Shown piece after piece: positions 31,046-39,791 of a stretch of 64,000 bases of DNA (its first letter is position 1; each line of letters begins with the position of its first letter). The stretch covers positions 248,001 through 312,000 of the forward strand of contig NZ_CP018319.1 of the NCBI RefSeq assembly GCF_001952935.1, given 5' to 3'. The translations under genes and the position numbers were made by a program. The stretch comes from Pseudomonas frederiksbergensis. Lineage in GTDB: Bacteria > Pseudomonadota > Gammaproteobacteria > Pseudomonadales > Pseudomonadaceae. Under the pieces are notes generated by a model that had not been told where the DNA came from, searched no databases, and saw only the letters and a list, made by a program, of their open reading frames with translations.

Positions 31046-32743
31046 TCACTGGCCCCACGAATCACGCAAGGTCACGGTACGGTTGAATACCGGAGCGCCC
31101 GGTTTCGAGTCCTTGATATCCGCGACGAAGTAACCTTCGCGCTCGAACTGGAAACGGTCTTCCGGCTGTGCATTGCCCAGCGAAGGCTCGGCACGACAAC
31201 CGGTGAGGACTTGCAGCGAGTCAGGGTTGATGTTGTCCAGGAAACTGGCGCTGTCTTCGGCCTTCTCAGGGTTGGCCGAACGGAACAGGCGATCGTACAG
31301 GCGCACTTCGCATTCGACGCTGGCCGCAGCCGGCACCCAGTGCACCACGCCTTTGACCTTGCGGCCTTCAGGGTTCTTGCCCAGGGTTTCCGGGTCGTAG
31401 GAGCAACGCAGTTCGACGATGTTGCCATCGGCGTCCTTGATCGCTTCGTCGGCGCGGATCACGTAGCTGCCGCGCAGACGCACTTCGCCGGCCGGTTCCA
31501 GGCGCTTGTAGCCTTTTGGCGGCTCTTCCATGAAGTCTTCACGGTCGATGTAGAGCTCACGGGCGAACGGCAGGACGCGCACGCCCATGTCTTCTTTCGG
31601 GTGGCACGCCAGTTCGAGGTTCTCGACCTGGCCTTCCGGGTAGTTGGTGATCACGACTTTCAGCGGACGCAGCACGCACATGGCGCGTGGGGCGCTGTGG
31701 TCGAGGTCGTCACGGATGCTGAATTCCAGCATGCCGAAATCGACCACGCCATCGGAGCGGTTGGTGCCGATCATTTCGCAGAAGTTGCGGATCGATTTGG
31801 GCGTGTAACCACGGCGGCGGAAGCCGGACAGCGTGGACATGCGCGGATCGTCCCAGCCATGAACGTGCTTTTCATCGACCAGTTGCTTGAGCTTGCGCTT
31901 GCTGGTGATCGTGTAGTTCAGGTTCAGGCGGCTGAACTCGTACTGACGCGGCTGCGCCGGCACGGGCAGGTTCTCGAGGAACCACTCGTACAGCGGACGA
32001 TGGCTTTCGAACTCCAGGGTGCAGATCGAGTGGGTGATGCCTTCGATAGCGTCCGACTGACCGTGGGTGAAGTCGTAGTTCGGGTAGATGCACCACTTGT
32101 CACCGGTCTGGTGGTGATGCGCGTGACGGATGCGATACATGATCGGGTCGCGCAGGTTCATGTTCGGCGAGGCCATGTCGATCTTGGCCCGCAGCACGCG
32201 TGCGCCGTCCTTGAACTCACCGGCCTTCATGCGGGCGAACCAGTCGAGGTTTTCTTCGACGCTGCGATCACGGAACGGGCTGTTTTTGCCCGGCTCGGTC
32301 AGCGTGCCGCGATATTCCTTGGCCTGTTCAGGGCTCAGGTCATCGACGTAGGCCTTGCCGGCCTTGATCAGCTCAACGGCCCAATCGTGCAACTGGTCGA
32401 AATACTGCGAGGCGTAGCGCACTTCACCGGACCATTCGAAGCCCAGCCATTTGACGTCGCTTTCGATCGCGTCGATGTATTCCTGGTCTTCCTTGGCCGG
32501 GTTCGTGTCGTCGAAACGCAGGTGCGTGACGCCGCCAAATTCCTGGGCCAGGCCGAAGTTCACGCAAATCGACTTGGCGTGACCGATGTGCAGGTAGCCG
32601 TTGGGCTCAGGCGGGAAACGGGTGACGATCTGCGTGTGCTTACCCGAGTCCAGGTCCGCCTGGATGATCGGGCGCAGGAAATTGACCGGCACGGCAGGGC
32701 CGGTCTTGGAATTCGAGGTAGGGTCGACAGTGGGCTTGCTCAT
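31046..32743 (-). CDS. glnS: Glutaminyl-tRNA synthetase
   Basis: This 565-residue class I synthetase attaches glutamine to tRNA-Gln. The motif [14 protein letters not shown] (about residue 43) and the KMSKS variant TSKRKL are present. The C-terminal anticodon-binding barrels are complete ([16 protein letters not shown]). ATG 32743 (MSKPTVDP) is chosen for AAGGATCCT just upstream. It is likely cotranscribed with cysS. Confidence 0.95.
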   Translation of the reverse strand: MSKPTVDPTSNSKTGPAVPVNFLRPIIQADLDSGKHTQIVTRFPPEPNGYLHIGHAKSICVNFGLAQEFGGVTHLRFDDTNPAKEDQEYIDAIESDVKWLGFEWSGEVRYASQYFDQLHDWAVELIKAGKAYVDDLSPEQAKEYRGTLTEPGKNSPFRDRSVEENLDWFARMKAGEFKDGARVLRAKIDMASPNMNLRDPIMYRIRHAHHHQTGDKWCIYPNYDFTHGQSDAIEGITHSICTLEFESHRPLYEWFLENLPVPAQPRQYEFSRLNLNYTITSKRKLKQLVDEKHVHGWDDPRMSTLSGFRRRGYTPKSIRNFCEMIGTNRSDGVVDFGMLEFSIRDDLDHSAPRAMCVLRPLKVVITNYPEGQVENLELACHPKEDMGVRVLPFARELYIDREDFMEEPPKGYKRLEPAGEVRLRGSYVIRADEAIKDADGNIVELRCSYDPETLGKNPEGRKVKGVVHWVPAAASVECEVRLYDRLFRSANPEKAEDSASFLDNINPDSLQVLTGCRAEPSLGNAQPEDRFQFEREGYFVADIKDSKPGAPVFNRTVTLRDSWGQ

Positions 32744-33020
32744 AGGATCCTTGAACGTACAAGTGCGCGGCCAGTTGGCCAAATCAAAGCGGCGGTTAAA
32801 ACAAAGGGGCTTATCATAGCCGATGCCGTCAAGTCGCTGACAGAGCAGGCCCGAAAACGGCTGCATTTAATCGGGGGCAAGTGAAAAACAGCCTCGAAAT
32901 TCGCGCCCGGCACGCTAAACTGCGAACCTTGGCCGAATTTGGCCGGACCGGTTGAGGGCTTCAATGCCCCAAAACCCACGAATTATTAGAAACCGCTTCT
33001 TTTATAAAGAGTCCCCGATC

Positions 33021-33524
33021 ATGACCCAAGTCAAACTGACAACAAACCATGGCGACATCGTCCTGGAACTGAACGCTGAGAAAGCCCCGATCACCGTGGC
33101 CAACTTCATCGAGTACGTCAAAGCCGGTCACTACGAAAACACTGTTTTCCACCGCGTCATCGGTAACTTCATGATCCAGGGCGGCGGTTTCGAGCCAGGC
33201 ATGAAAGAAAAGAAAGACAAGCGCCCAAGCATCCAGAACGAAGCCGATAATGGCCTGCCGAACGAAAAGTACAGCGTTGCCATGGCCCGCACCATGGAGC
33301 CGCATTCGGCTTCCGCCCAGTTCTTCATCAACGTGGCTGACAACAGCTTTTTGAACCACAGCGGCAAAACCGCTCAGGGTTGGGGCTACGCCGTATTCGC
33401 CAAAGTCGTTGAAGGCACCGACGTGGTCGACAAGATCAAAGGCGTGGCCACGACTTCCAAAGCCGGCCACCAGGACGTACCTGCAGAAGACGTGATCATC
33501 GAGAAAGCCGAGATCATTGAGTGA
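33021..33524 (+). CDS. ppiB: Peptidyl-prolyl cis-trans isomerase B (cytosolic cyclophilin)
   Basis: This 167-residue cyclophilin begins [17 protein letters not shown] and lacks a signal peptide, so it should act in the cytoplasm. The active-site segment [15 protein letters not shown] (catalytic Arg, Phe, Gln) and [13 protein letters not shown] are intact. The ATG at 33021 gives the normal PpiB length. Its stop overlaps the lpxH start by 4 nt, an arrangement common in Pseudomonas. Confidence 0.94.
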   Translation: MTQVKLTTNHGDIVLELNAEKAPITVANFIEYVKAGHYENTVFHRVIGNFMIQGGGFEPGMKEKKDKRPSIQNEADNGLPNEKYSVAMARTMEPHSASAQFFINVADNSFLNHSGKTAQGWGYAVFAKVVEGTDVVDKIKGVATTSKAGHQDVPAEDVIIEKAEIIE

Positions 33525-34273
33525 TACTGCTGATTTCAGACTTGCATCTGGAAGAGGAGCGCCCGGACATCAGCCGGGCGTTTCTGGATTTGCTCGCCGG
33601 ACGCGCCCGCTCGGCGAGTGCGTTGTACATCCTGGGCGACTTTTTCGAGGCGTGGATTGGCGACGATGCCATGACGCCGTTCCAGCGTTCCATCTGCCAG
33701 GCCCTGCGCGACCTCAGCGACAGCGGCACGGCCATTTTTCTGATGCACGGCAATCGCGACTTCATGCTCGGCCAGGCCTTTTGCAAACAGGCCGGTTGTA
33801 CATTGCTGAAAGATCCGAGTGTCGTGCAGTTTTACGGCGAGCCGGTGCTGTTGATGCACGGCGACAGCCTCTGCACCCGCGACGAGGCTTATATGAAGCT
33901 GCGTCGCTATCTGCGTAATCCGGTCACCCTGTTCATCCTGCGCCACTTGCCTTTGCGGACTCGCCATAAGCTGGCGCGCAAGCTGCGCAATGAAAGCCGT
34001 GCGCAGACGCGGATGAAGGCCAATGACATAGTTGATGTCACGCCCGAAGAAGTGCCGCGGATCATGCAGGCCTTTGGCGTAAAGACCTTGATCCATGGGC
34101 ACACCCATCGCCCGGCCATTCACAAGTTGCAGATTGGCGAGCAGGCGGCTAAACGGATTGTGTTGGGGGATTGGGATCGTCAGGGGTGGGCGTTGCAGGT
34201 GGATGAAAGTGGGTTTGCGTTGGCGCCGTTCGACTTCGCCCCGCCACCGCAACTCGCAGCACCTGCTAACTGA
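33521..34273 (+). CDS. lpxH: UDP-2,3-diacylglucosamine diphosphatase
   Basis: This 250-residue Mn-dependent phosphoesterase makes lipid X during lipid A synthesis at the inner membrane. Calcineurin-type metal motifs are in place: SDLHLEE (residues 6-12), [21 protein letters not shown] and GHTHRP. It starts with GTG at 33521, overlapping the ppiB stop (GTGA), so translation is probably coupled. The length is normal. Confidence 0.93.
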   Translation: MILLISDLHLEEERPDISRAFLDLLAGRARSASALYILGDFFEAWIGDDAMTPFQRSICQALRDLSDSGTAIFLMHGNRDFMLGQAFCKQAGCTLLKDPSVVQFYGEPVLLMHGDSLCTRDEAYMKLRRYLRNPVTLFILRHLPLRTRHKLARKLRNESRAQTRMKANDIVDVTPEEVPRIMQAFGVKTLIHGHTHRPAIHKLQIGEQAAKRIVLGDWDRQGWALQVDESGFALAPFDFAPPPQLAAPAN

Positions 34274-34290
34274 CTACCGAACACAGAACC

Positions 34291-34381
34291 CTGTGGGAGC
34301 GGGCTTGCTCGCGAAGGCGGTGTGACAGTCAACAGAGATGCTGAATGTGAATCCGTATTCGCGAGCAAGCCCGCTCCCACA
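34291..34381. repeat. REPIN: inverted REP pair
   Basis: CTGTGGGAGCGGGCTTGCTC and GAGCAAGCCCGCTCCCACA enclose about 50 nt between the convergent lpxH and emrB genes. It could serve as a transcription end for both. Confidence 0.9.
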
Positions 34382-34398
34382 CTGACCGCGTTTTGCCT

Positions 34399-35928
34399 TC
34401 AATGCCCTGACGCAGCCGGCCCCGCCTTCGCCGCAAACGGCGGTTTCGCCAGCCACACCAGCACAATCAAGCCCATGAACGCCCACCCCAGCAACGTGAA
34501 GTAATCCACGGTGGAGAGCATGTACGCCTGGCTGGTCAGCACATGATCGAGCTGCGCATACGCCGGATTGCTCGCCCCGCCGAGGCTGTTCAGCGCCTCG
34601 CGGGTAGCCGGCTCGTAGGTGCTGATGCTTTCGCTCATATAGGCATGGTGCTGATCGGCCCGGCGAATCCAGATCCAGGTCGTCAGCGACGCCGCAAAAC
34701 TACCGCCCAAGGTCCGCAGAAATGTCGCCAGGCCCGCGCCGTCGGCGATCTGGCTCGGTGGCAGGTCCGACATCAGAATGCTCAAGGTCGGCATGAAGAA
34801 CAGCGCCACGCCAATTCCCATGAACAACTGCACCAGAGCGATGTGCTGGAAGTCCACTTCGTTGGTAAACCCGGCACGCATGAAGCAGCTCAGGCCAATC
34901 GCCAGGAACGCCAGCCCGGCCAGCAGCCGCAGGTCGAATTTATGTGCGTACTTGCCGACAAACGGCGACATCAGCACCGGCAGAATCCCGATCGGCGCCA
35001 CCGCGAGCCCCGCCCAGGTTGCCGTGTAACCCATCTGGGTTTGCAGCCATTGCGGCAGAATCAGGTTGATCCCGAAGAACCCGGCGTAACCCAACACCAG
35101 CACAATCGTGCCGATGCGGAAGTTGCGGTGAGCGAATAGCCGCAGATTGACCACCGGGTGCTTATCGGTCATTTCCCAGATCACGAACACCGCCAGCGCA
35201 ATCACCGAAATCGCCGCGCCGATGAGGATGAAGTTCGACTCGAACCAATCCAGATCGTTGCCCTTGTCGAGGATCACCTGCAATGCGCCGACGCCAATGA
35301 TCAGGGTGATCAAGCCGACGTAATCCATCGGTTGGTAGCTGGTTTGCACTGGCCGCGCCTTGAGTTGCTGGCGCACCACCATCACCGCGAAAACACCGAT
35401 CGGCACGTTGATAAAGAAGATCCACGGCCAGCTGTAGCTGTCGGTAATCCAACCACCGAGGATGGGGCCGGCAATCGGCGCCACCACCGTGACCATCGCC
35501 AGCAACGCAAGGGCCATGCCGCGCCTGGCGGGCGGATAGACGGCAATCAGCAGCGTTTGAGTCATCGGGTACAACGGACCTGCCACCAGGCCTTGAAGCA
35601 CCCGAAAGCCAATCAGCTCCGGCATTGAGGTCGAGATACCGCATAGGAACGAAGCCAGCACGAACAGGATCGTCGCCCAGAGAAACAGCTTCACCTCGCC
35701 GAAACGCCGGCTGAGCCAGCCGGTCAGCGGCAGCGCGATGGCGTTGCTGACCGCGAACGAGGTAATCACCCAAGTGCCCTGCTCCGAACTCACGCCGAGG
35801 TTGCCGGAAATCGTCGGCAACGCCACGTTGGCGATGGTGGTGTCGAGCACTTGCATGAAGGTCGCCAGCGACAGGCCAATGGTGCTGAGCAGCAGGCTGG
35901 GCGGCGTGAAAGACGCGTTATTGCTCAT
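34399..35928 (-). CDS. emrB: DHA2-family MFS multidrug transporter (EmrB-like)
   Basis: This 509-residue inner-membrane proton antiporter has about 14 helices. DHA2/EmrB cues are ATFMQVLDTTIANVALPTI (helix 1), WLSRRFGEVKLFL (the A-like loop) and GPILGGWITDSYSWPWIFFI. With the adjacent adaptor and outer-membrane channel it should export hydrophobic toxicants across both membranes. ATG 35928 follows AAAGGATTTGCG. A 184-nt gap with a repeat separates it from emrA. Confidence 0.9.
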   Translation of the reverse strand: MSNNASFTPPSLLLSTIGLSLATFMQVLDTTIANVALPTISGNLGVSSEQGTWVITSFAVSNAIALPLTGWLSRRFGEVKLFLWATILFVLASFLCGISTSMPELIGFRVLQGLVAGPLYPMTQTLLIAVYPPARRGMALALLAMVTVVAPIAGPILGGWITDSYSWPWIFFINVPIGVFAVMVVRQQLKARPVQTSYQPMDYVGLITLIIGVGALQVILDKGNDLDWFESNFILIGAAISVIALAVFVIWEMTDKHPVVNLRLFAHRNFRIGTIVLVLGYAGFFGINLILPQWLQTQMGYTATWAGLAVAPIGILPVLMSPFVGKYAHKFDLRLLAGLAFLAIGLSCFMRAGFTNEVDFQHIALVQLFMGIGVALFFMPTLSILMSDLPPSQIADGAGLATFLRTLGGSFAASLTTWIWIRRADQHHAYMSESISTYEPATREALNSLGGASNPAYAQLDHVLTSQAYMLSTVDYFTLLGWAFMGLIVLVWLAKPPFAAKAGPAASGH

Positions 35929-35967
35929 CGCAAATCCTTTGGAGCTGAATTTTTTGGAGCGGGGGCT

Positions 35968-36080
35968 CCTGTGGCGAGGGGGCTTGTCGGAACGCCGCAT
36001 CGCCCCGTTGGGTCGCGAAGCGGCCCTGGAAGATGGGACTGCTGCGCAGTCCAACGGGGGCGAGCCCCCTCACCACAAAG
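35968..36080. repeat. Palindromic intergenic repeat (family with GGCGAGGGGGCTTGTC ends), inside the efflux operon
   Basis: The left end CCTGTGGCGAGGGGGCTTGTC and the right end GGGGGCGAGCCCCCTCACCAC are imperfect inverted copies. The interior contains GGAACGCCGC and CGAAGCGGCC. Related copies are at 39716-39779 and 48534-48684. A half REP follows (CTCACTCCCACAGGG). Confidence 0.75.
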
Positions 36081-36112
36081 GCTCACTCCCACAGGGTCGG
36101 TGTGATGACCGA

Positions 36113-37315
36113 TCAGCGTTGAACGGTTTTGCTGAGCGCAGCGCTGTTGTCATGGATCAACTGAGTGATCATCGCGTCGGCCTCGGCCAATTGACGGTCG
36201 TAGACATTGGTGCTGAACGAAGCCTTTTGCGGCGACTGTTGCGCCAGCACCGGGCCGCTCTGGTCACGCAGGTTCACATCGACCTGAGTCGACAGGCCGA
36301 CCCGCAACGGGTGCCTGGCCAGTTCTTCGGCATTGATGTGAATCCGCACCGGCACCCGCTGGACGATCTTGATCCAGTTGCCGGTGGCGTTCTGCGCCGG
36401 CAGCAAGGCAAACGCGCTACCGGTGCCGGCACCGAGGCTGTCGATGGTGCCGCTGAACTTCACGTCGCTGCCGTACAGGTCGGCCTCGATGTCTACGGGC
36501 TGGCCAATGCGCATATCACGCAGCTGGGTTTCCTTGAAGTTGGCGTCGATCCACAGCTGATCCAGCGGAATCACCGCCATCAATGCGGTGCCCGGCTGAA
36601 CGCGTTGGCCCAGTTGTACCGAGCGCTTGGCCACGTAACCGGTGACCGGCGCGATCAAGGTGCTGCGGGAGTTGTTCAGGTAAGCCTGACGCAATTGCGC
36701 GGCAGCGGACATCACGTCCGGGTGTGACGACACTACGGTGTCATCGACCAGGGCACTGGTGGTTTTGAGTTGCTGCCTGGCGTTGGCCAGGGCGTTTTGC
36801 GCCGAGGTCAGGTCGTCGCGAGCATGGGACAGTTCTTCCTGGGAAATCGCCCCGCCAGCGGCGAGGTTTTTCCGGCGATTGAAGTTGTCCTGAGCCTTTT
36901 GCACTTCGGCCTGCTGCGCATTGACCTGGGCTTTCATGCCGTCGACGTTGCTGTACAAGCCGCGAACCTGACGCACGGTGCGGGCCAGATTGGCCTGGGC
37001 ACTTTGCAGGCCGACTTCGGCGTCGTTCGGGTCGAAGTTGATCAGCACCTGGCCTTCGTGAACCAGGTCGCCATCGTCGGCACCGATGCTGACCACAGTG
37101 CCGGTGACCAGCGGAGTGATTTCCACCACGTTGCCGTTTACATAGGCGTCGTCGGTGCTTTCGTTCCAGCGCCCATAGAGTTCGTGATAACCCCAGACGC
37201 CGATGCCGGCGAGGATCACCACGATCGCGAGCGCTGACAGCATGACTTTGCGTTTACGCGAATTGCGGGTGTCTTGTGCGTTGTCAGGGGTGGGTGTTGT
37301 TTCGGCAGTGGCCAT
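36113..37315 (-). CDS. emrA: EmrA-like periplasmic adaptor (HlyD family)
   Basis: This 400-residue membrane-fusion protein has a short cytoplasmic tail, one transmembrane helix (VMLSALAIVVILAGIGVWG, about residues 24-42), then the signature STDDAYVNGNVVEITPLVTG. A coiled-coil hairpin (about residues 95-190) and beta-barrel follow. It bridges the EmrB-like transporter to the NodT-type channel encoded upstream in the operon, 15 nt away. Confidence 0.9.
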   Translation of the reverse strand: MATAETTPTPDNAQDTRNSRKRKVMLSALAIVVILAGIGVWGYHELYGRWNESTDDAYVNGNVVEITPLVTGTVVSIGADDGDLVHEGQVLINFDPNDAEVGLQSAQANLARTVRQVRGLYSNVDGMKAQVNAQQAEVQKAQDNFNRRKNLAAGGAISQEELSHARDDLTSAQNALANARQQLKTTSALVDDTVVSSHPDVMSAAAQLRQAYLNNSRSTLIAPVTGYVAKRSVQLGQRVQPGTALMAVIPLDQLWIDANFKETQLRDMRIGQPVDIEADLYGSDVKFSGTIDSLGAGTGSAFALLPAQNATGNWIKIVQRVPVRIHINAEELARHPLRVGLSTQVDVNLRDQSGPVLAQQSPQKASFSTNVYDRQLAEADAMITQLIHDNSAALSKTVQR

Positions 37316-37330
37316 GACAAATACCTCGAA

Positions 37331-38800
37331 TCAGTTGTTCAGCGTGGCTGGGGTTGCATTGGCGGCGGCCAGGGTTTCGCCCTGGAAGCCGCCGCCCAGC
37401 GCCTGCATCAGTTGGATCGACAGGTCGATCTGCTCGGCATTCAGGTTGGCCAGCTGCCGCTGGGCCTGGAGCAGTTGCTGCTCGATGCTGAGCACGTCCA
37501 GGTAATTCCCGATGCCGGAACCGTACCGCTCAACCACCGTGTTGTAAGAATCCTGAGCAATGTCGGTGGCGCGCTGTTGTGCCCCGATCTGCCGGCCGAT
37601 ATCGCGCAGCTGGTTGATGGTGTCGCTGACGTCGCCCAGGGCTTTCACCAGGCTTTTGTTGTACTGCGCCACCGCGAGGTCGTAATCGGCATCGCGGGAA
37701 TCGAGGTCGGCGCGCAGGCGGCCACCGTCGAAAATCGGCACCGAGATCGTTGGTGCAATGTTGAAGAAGCGACTGGCCGAACCGAACATCGCATCGCCCA
37801 GCAACGACTCGGCACCGGCCGCGGCGCTCAGGTTGAGGTTGGGGTAGAAGCGGGTTTTGCCGGCATCGATGTTCTTGCTCGCCGCCTCGACCCGCCAACG
37901 CGCGGCCACCAGGTCTGGACGCCGACCGAGCAACTCGGCCGGCAGCACCGATGGCAACGCGACGGCGCTGGCCTGGAGGATTTTCGGCCGGGCGATTTCG
38001 TTGCCGCGATCCGGGCCTTTGCCGAGCAAGACGGCCAAGGCGATTTTCGCGCTTTGCAGGCGTTTTTCGGCATCGATCAGGCTGGCTTCGGAGGTGGCTT
38101 CCAGGCTTTCGGTTTGCTGGAACTGGTATTGGCTGTCGATCCCCGAGCTCAGGCGACGCTGGCTCAGGTCGAGCATTTGTTTGGTGCGCTTGAGGTCTTC
38201 ATTGGCCAGGTCGTAGACAATATGCGCCTGCCCCAGATCGCTGTAGGCGCGAGCCACGTCGGCGGACAACGTCAGCTGAGCGGCCTGTTGATCGACTTCG
38301 GCAGCACGGGCCTGGCCCAATGCTGCTTCCCAGGCATCACGCTGGCCGCCCCAAAGGTCAAAGTTGTAATTGAAACTGGCGCTGATGTTGCGCACGGTGG
38401 AGTACGCATCGCCCTCGCCCCTCGGGTCCTGATCCCGAGCCAGACGCGAACGGCTGACGCCGGCACTGGCATCGAGGGTCGGCATGCGCGCGGCATCCGC
38501 TGCGTAAGCGGCGGCACTGGCCTGGTGAGCGCGGGCGTCGGCGATTTGCATGTCGGGGCTGTCGTGCAGGGCTTCGCGGATCAAGCCGTCGAGCTGTGGG
38601 TCGCCGAGGCTCTTCCACCAGTCGCTTTTCGGCCAGGCCGCGGGCGACAGGGTTACACCGCTGAGGGATTGTCCGGCCTTGAGGGTTTTCGCATCGAGGC
38701 TTTTGCCTTCGGTGGTCAGTCCGCTGTAGCTGGCGCAACCGGCCAGGGTCATGGCCGCCAGCACCAGGCTCAGGCCGGCACGCAGGGTTTTACTGCTCAT
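37331..38800 (-). CDS. NodT-family outer-membrane efflux lipoprotein
   Basis: This 489-residue TolC-like channel has a lipoprotein signal: LVLAAMTLAGC, with lipidated Cys at about residue 22. The two OEP repeats carry WWKSLGDPQLDGLIREAL and RRPDLVAARWRVEAASKNIDAGKTR-type sequence, typical of the NodT/OprM group. It supplies the outer-membrane exit for the EmrAB-like pump. It overlaps the marR gene by 4 nt. Confidence 0.9.
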   Translation of the reverse strand: MSSKTLRAGLSLVLAAMTLAGCASYSGLTTEGKSLDAKTLKAGQSLSGVTLSPAAWPKSDWWKSLGDPQLDGLIREALHDSPDMQIADARAHQASAAAYAADAARMPTLDASAGVSRSRLARDQDPRGEGDAYSTVRNISASFNYNFDLWGGQRDAWEAALGQARAAEVDQQAAQLTLSADVARAYSDLGQAHIVYDLANEDLKRTKQMLDLSQRRLSSGIDSQYQFQQTESLEATSEASLIDAEKRLQSAKIALAVLLGKGPDRGNEIARPKILQASAVALPSVLPAELLGRRPDLVAARWRVEAASKNIDAGKTRFYPNLNLSAAAGAESLLGDAMFGSASRFFNIAPTISVPIFDGGRLRADLDSRDADYDLAVAQYNKSLVKALGDVSDTINQLRDIGRQIGAQQRATDIAQDSYNTVVERYGSGIGNYLDVLSIEQQLLQAQRQLANLNAEQIDLSIQLMQALGGGFQGETLAAANATPATLNN

Positions 38801-39270
38801 TTGTCACCTACCCGCAGCAGGGTGATCGAGTCACCGGCGGCCACCAGAATTTTCTTCAGGATCTGTTCCAGGGTTTTCAACTCCTCTGGGGTGATCGCGC
38901 CAGCCAGTTCATTCATGGCGTCGGCGCCGATCTCCGGCAGGCGGTCAGTCAACTGCTGGCCTTGTTCGGTCAACACCAACTGAACCTGACGGCGATCCGC
39001 TTCGGAGCGTTGGCGGGCGAGGAAGCCTTTCTGTTCCAGGCGGTCGAGCATGCGGGTCATCGATCCGCTGTCCAGCGACAGGTGACGACACAGCTCGGCG
39101 GGGGTATCGACGCCGAACTGGGCCATGATGATCAGCACTTTGAACTGCGCGGCAGTGATGCCGTGGGGTTCCATGTGCGTGTCGATGATCCGGTCCTTGA
39201 GCAGCGCAGCGCGCCCGAGCAGGAGACCGAGATGGCACGTGTGGAATTCGTCTGGGGTGAAATGCTTCAT
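38797..39270 (-). CDS. MarR-family transcriptional repressor of the efflux operon
   Basis: This 157-residue winged-helix protein shows the MarR DNA-binding segment TPAELCRHLSLDSGSMTRMLDRLEQKG and the wing RSEADRRQVQLVLTEQG. It is the first gene of the operon marR-omf-emrA-emrB. Two 12-bp palindromes CTGCCTAGGCAG lie just upstream, one inside the promoter spacer, so autorepression relieved by a small ligand is likely. The ligand is unknown. Confidence 0.88.
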   Translation of the reverse strand: MKHFTPDEFHTCHLGLLLGRAALLKDRIIDTHMEPHGITAAQFKVLIIMAQFGVDTPAELCRHLSLDSGSMTRMLDRLEQKGFLARQRSEADRRQVQLVLTEQGQQLTDRLPEIGADAMNELAGAITPEELKTLEQILKKILVAAGDSITLLRVGDK

Positions 39271-39285
39271 CTGACCACCAATTAG

Positions 39286-39340
39286 CTGCCTAGGCAGAGA
39301 ATGTATGTCGAGATGTTACTGCCTAGGCAGCGAATGTCAA
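39286..39340 (-). promoter_or_regulatory. Promoter with two MarR-type palindromic operators
   Basis: On the minus strand TTGACA (39335-39340) and TAACAT (39313-39318) are separated by 16 nt. The perfect palindrome CTGCCTAGGCAG (39319-39330) fills that spacer. A second identical palindrome (39286-39297) lies 33 nt downstream, about three helical turns. Both carry a GAATGT flank on the plus strand. Repressor binding here would block RNA polymerase. Confidence 0.75.
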
Positions 39341-39350
39341 CGTAATAGTT

Positions 39351-39500
39351 AGGTTGCTTGCTATTTGGTTGATCAATGGCTGGTGAGTGATCGTTCCCAC
39401 GCTCTGCGTGGGAATGCCTCAACGGACGCTCTGCGTTCGGCTTGGGAAGGGACGCGGAGCGTCCCGGGCTGCATTCCCACGCGGAGCGTGGGAACGATCA
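39351..39500. repeat. 150-bp palindromic repeat, tandem copy 1
   Basis: The unit contains GATCGTTCCCACGCTCTGCG at one side and CGCGGAGCGTGGGAACGATC at the other, with inner arms GGACGCTCTGCG and CGCGGAGCGTCC. It is nearly identical to 39547-39696. Confidence 0.85.
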
Positions 39501-39546
39501 TCGCGGGCAAGTTCGCTCCCACAAGATTCAAGGTGATCTCTGTGGG

Positions 39547-39696
39547 AGGTTGCTTGCTATTTGGTTGATCAATGGCTGGTGAGTGATCGTTCCCACGCTC
39601 TGCGTGGGAATGCCTCAACGGACGCTCTGCGTTCGGCTTGGGAAGGGATGCGGAGCGTCCCGGGCTGCATTCCCACGCGGAGCGTGGGAACGATCA
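39547..39696. repeat. 150-bp palindromic repeat, tandem copy 2
   Basis: It differs from copy 1 by a single base (GATGCGG for GACGCGG). The two copies are offset by exactly 196 bp, which points to a recent tandem duplication. Confidence 0.85.
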
Positions 39697-39715
39697 AGGA
39701 ATGAAGTTGCATGTT

Positions 39716-39779
39716 TTGGGGCCGCTACGCGGCCCAACGGGGCGATGCGGCGTTCCGACAAACCCCCTCGCCACAGGGA
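39716..39779. repeat. Fragment of the GGCGAGGGGG-type repeat
   Basis: It has GGGGCCGCTACGCGGCCCAACGGGG-like arms followed by GCGGCGTTCCGACAAACCCCC and TCGCCACAGG. It lies just after the tamB stop. Together with the tandem repeats it fills the 39271-39791 gap, in which no gene is seen. Confidence 0.65.
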
Positions 39780-39791
39780 CCGCGCGGGGGT

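Noticed and set aside
39351..39696. CRISPR-like repeat array
   Set aside because: Only two copies, each internally palindromic over 150 bp, with no spacers or cas genes.
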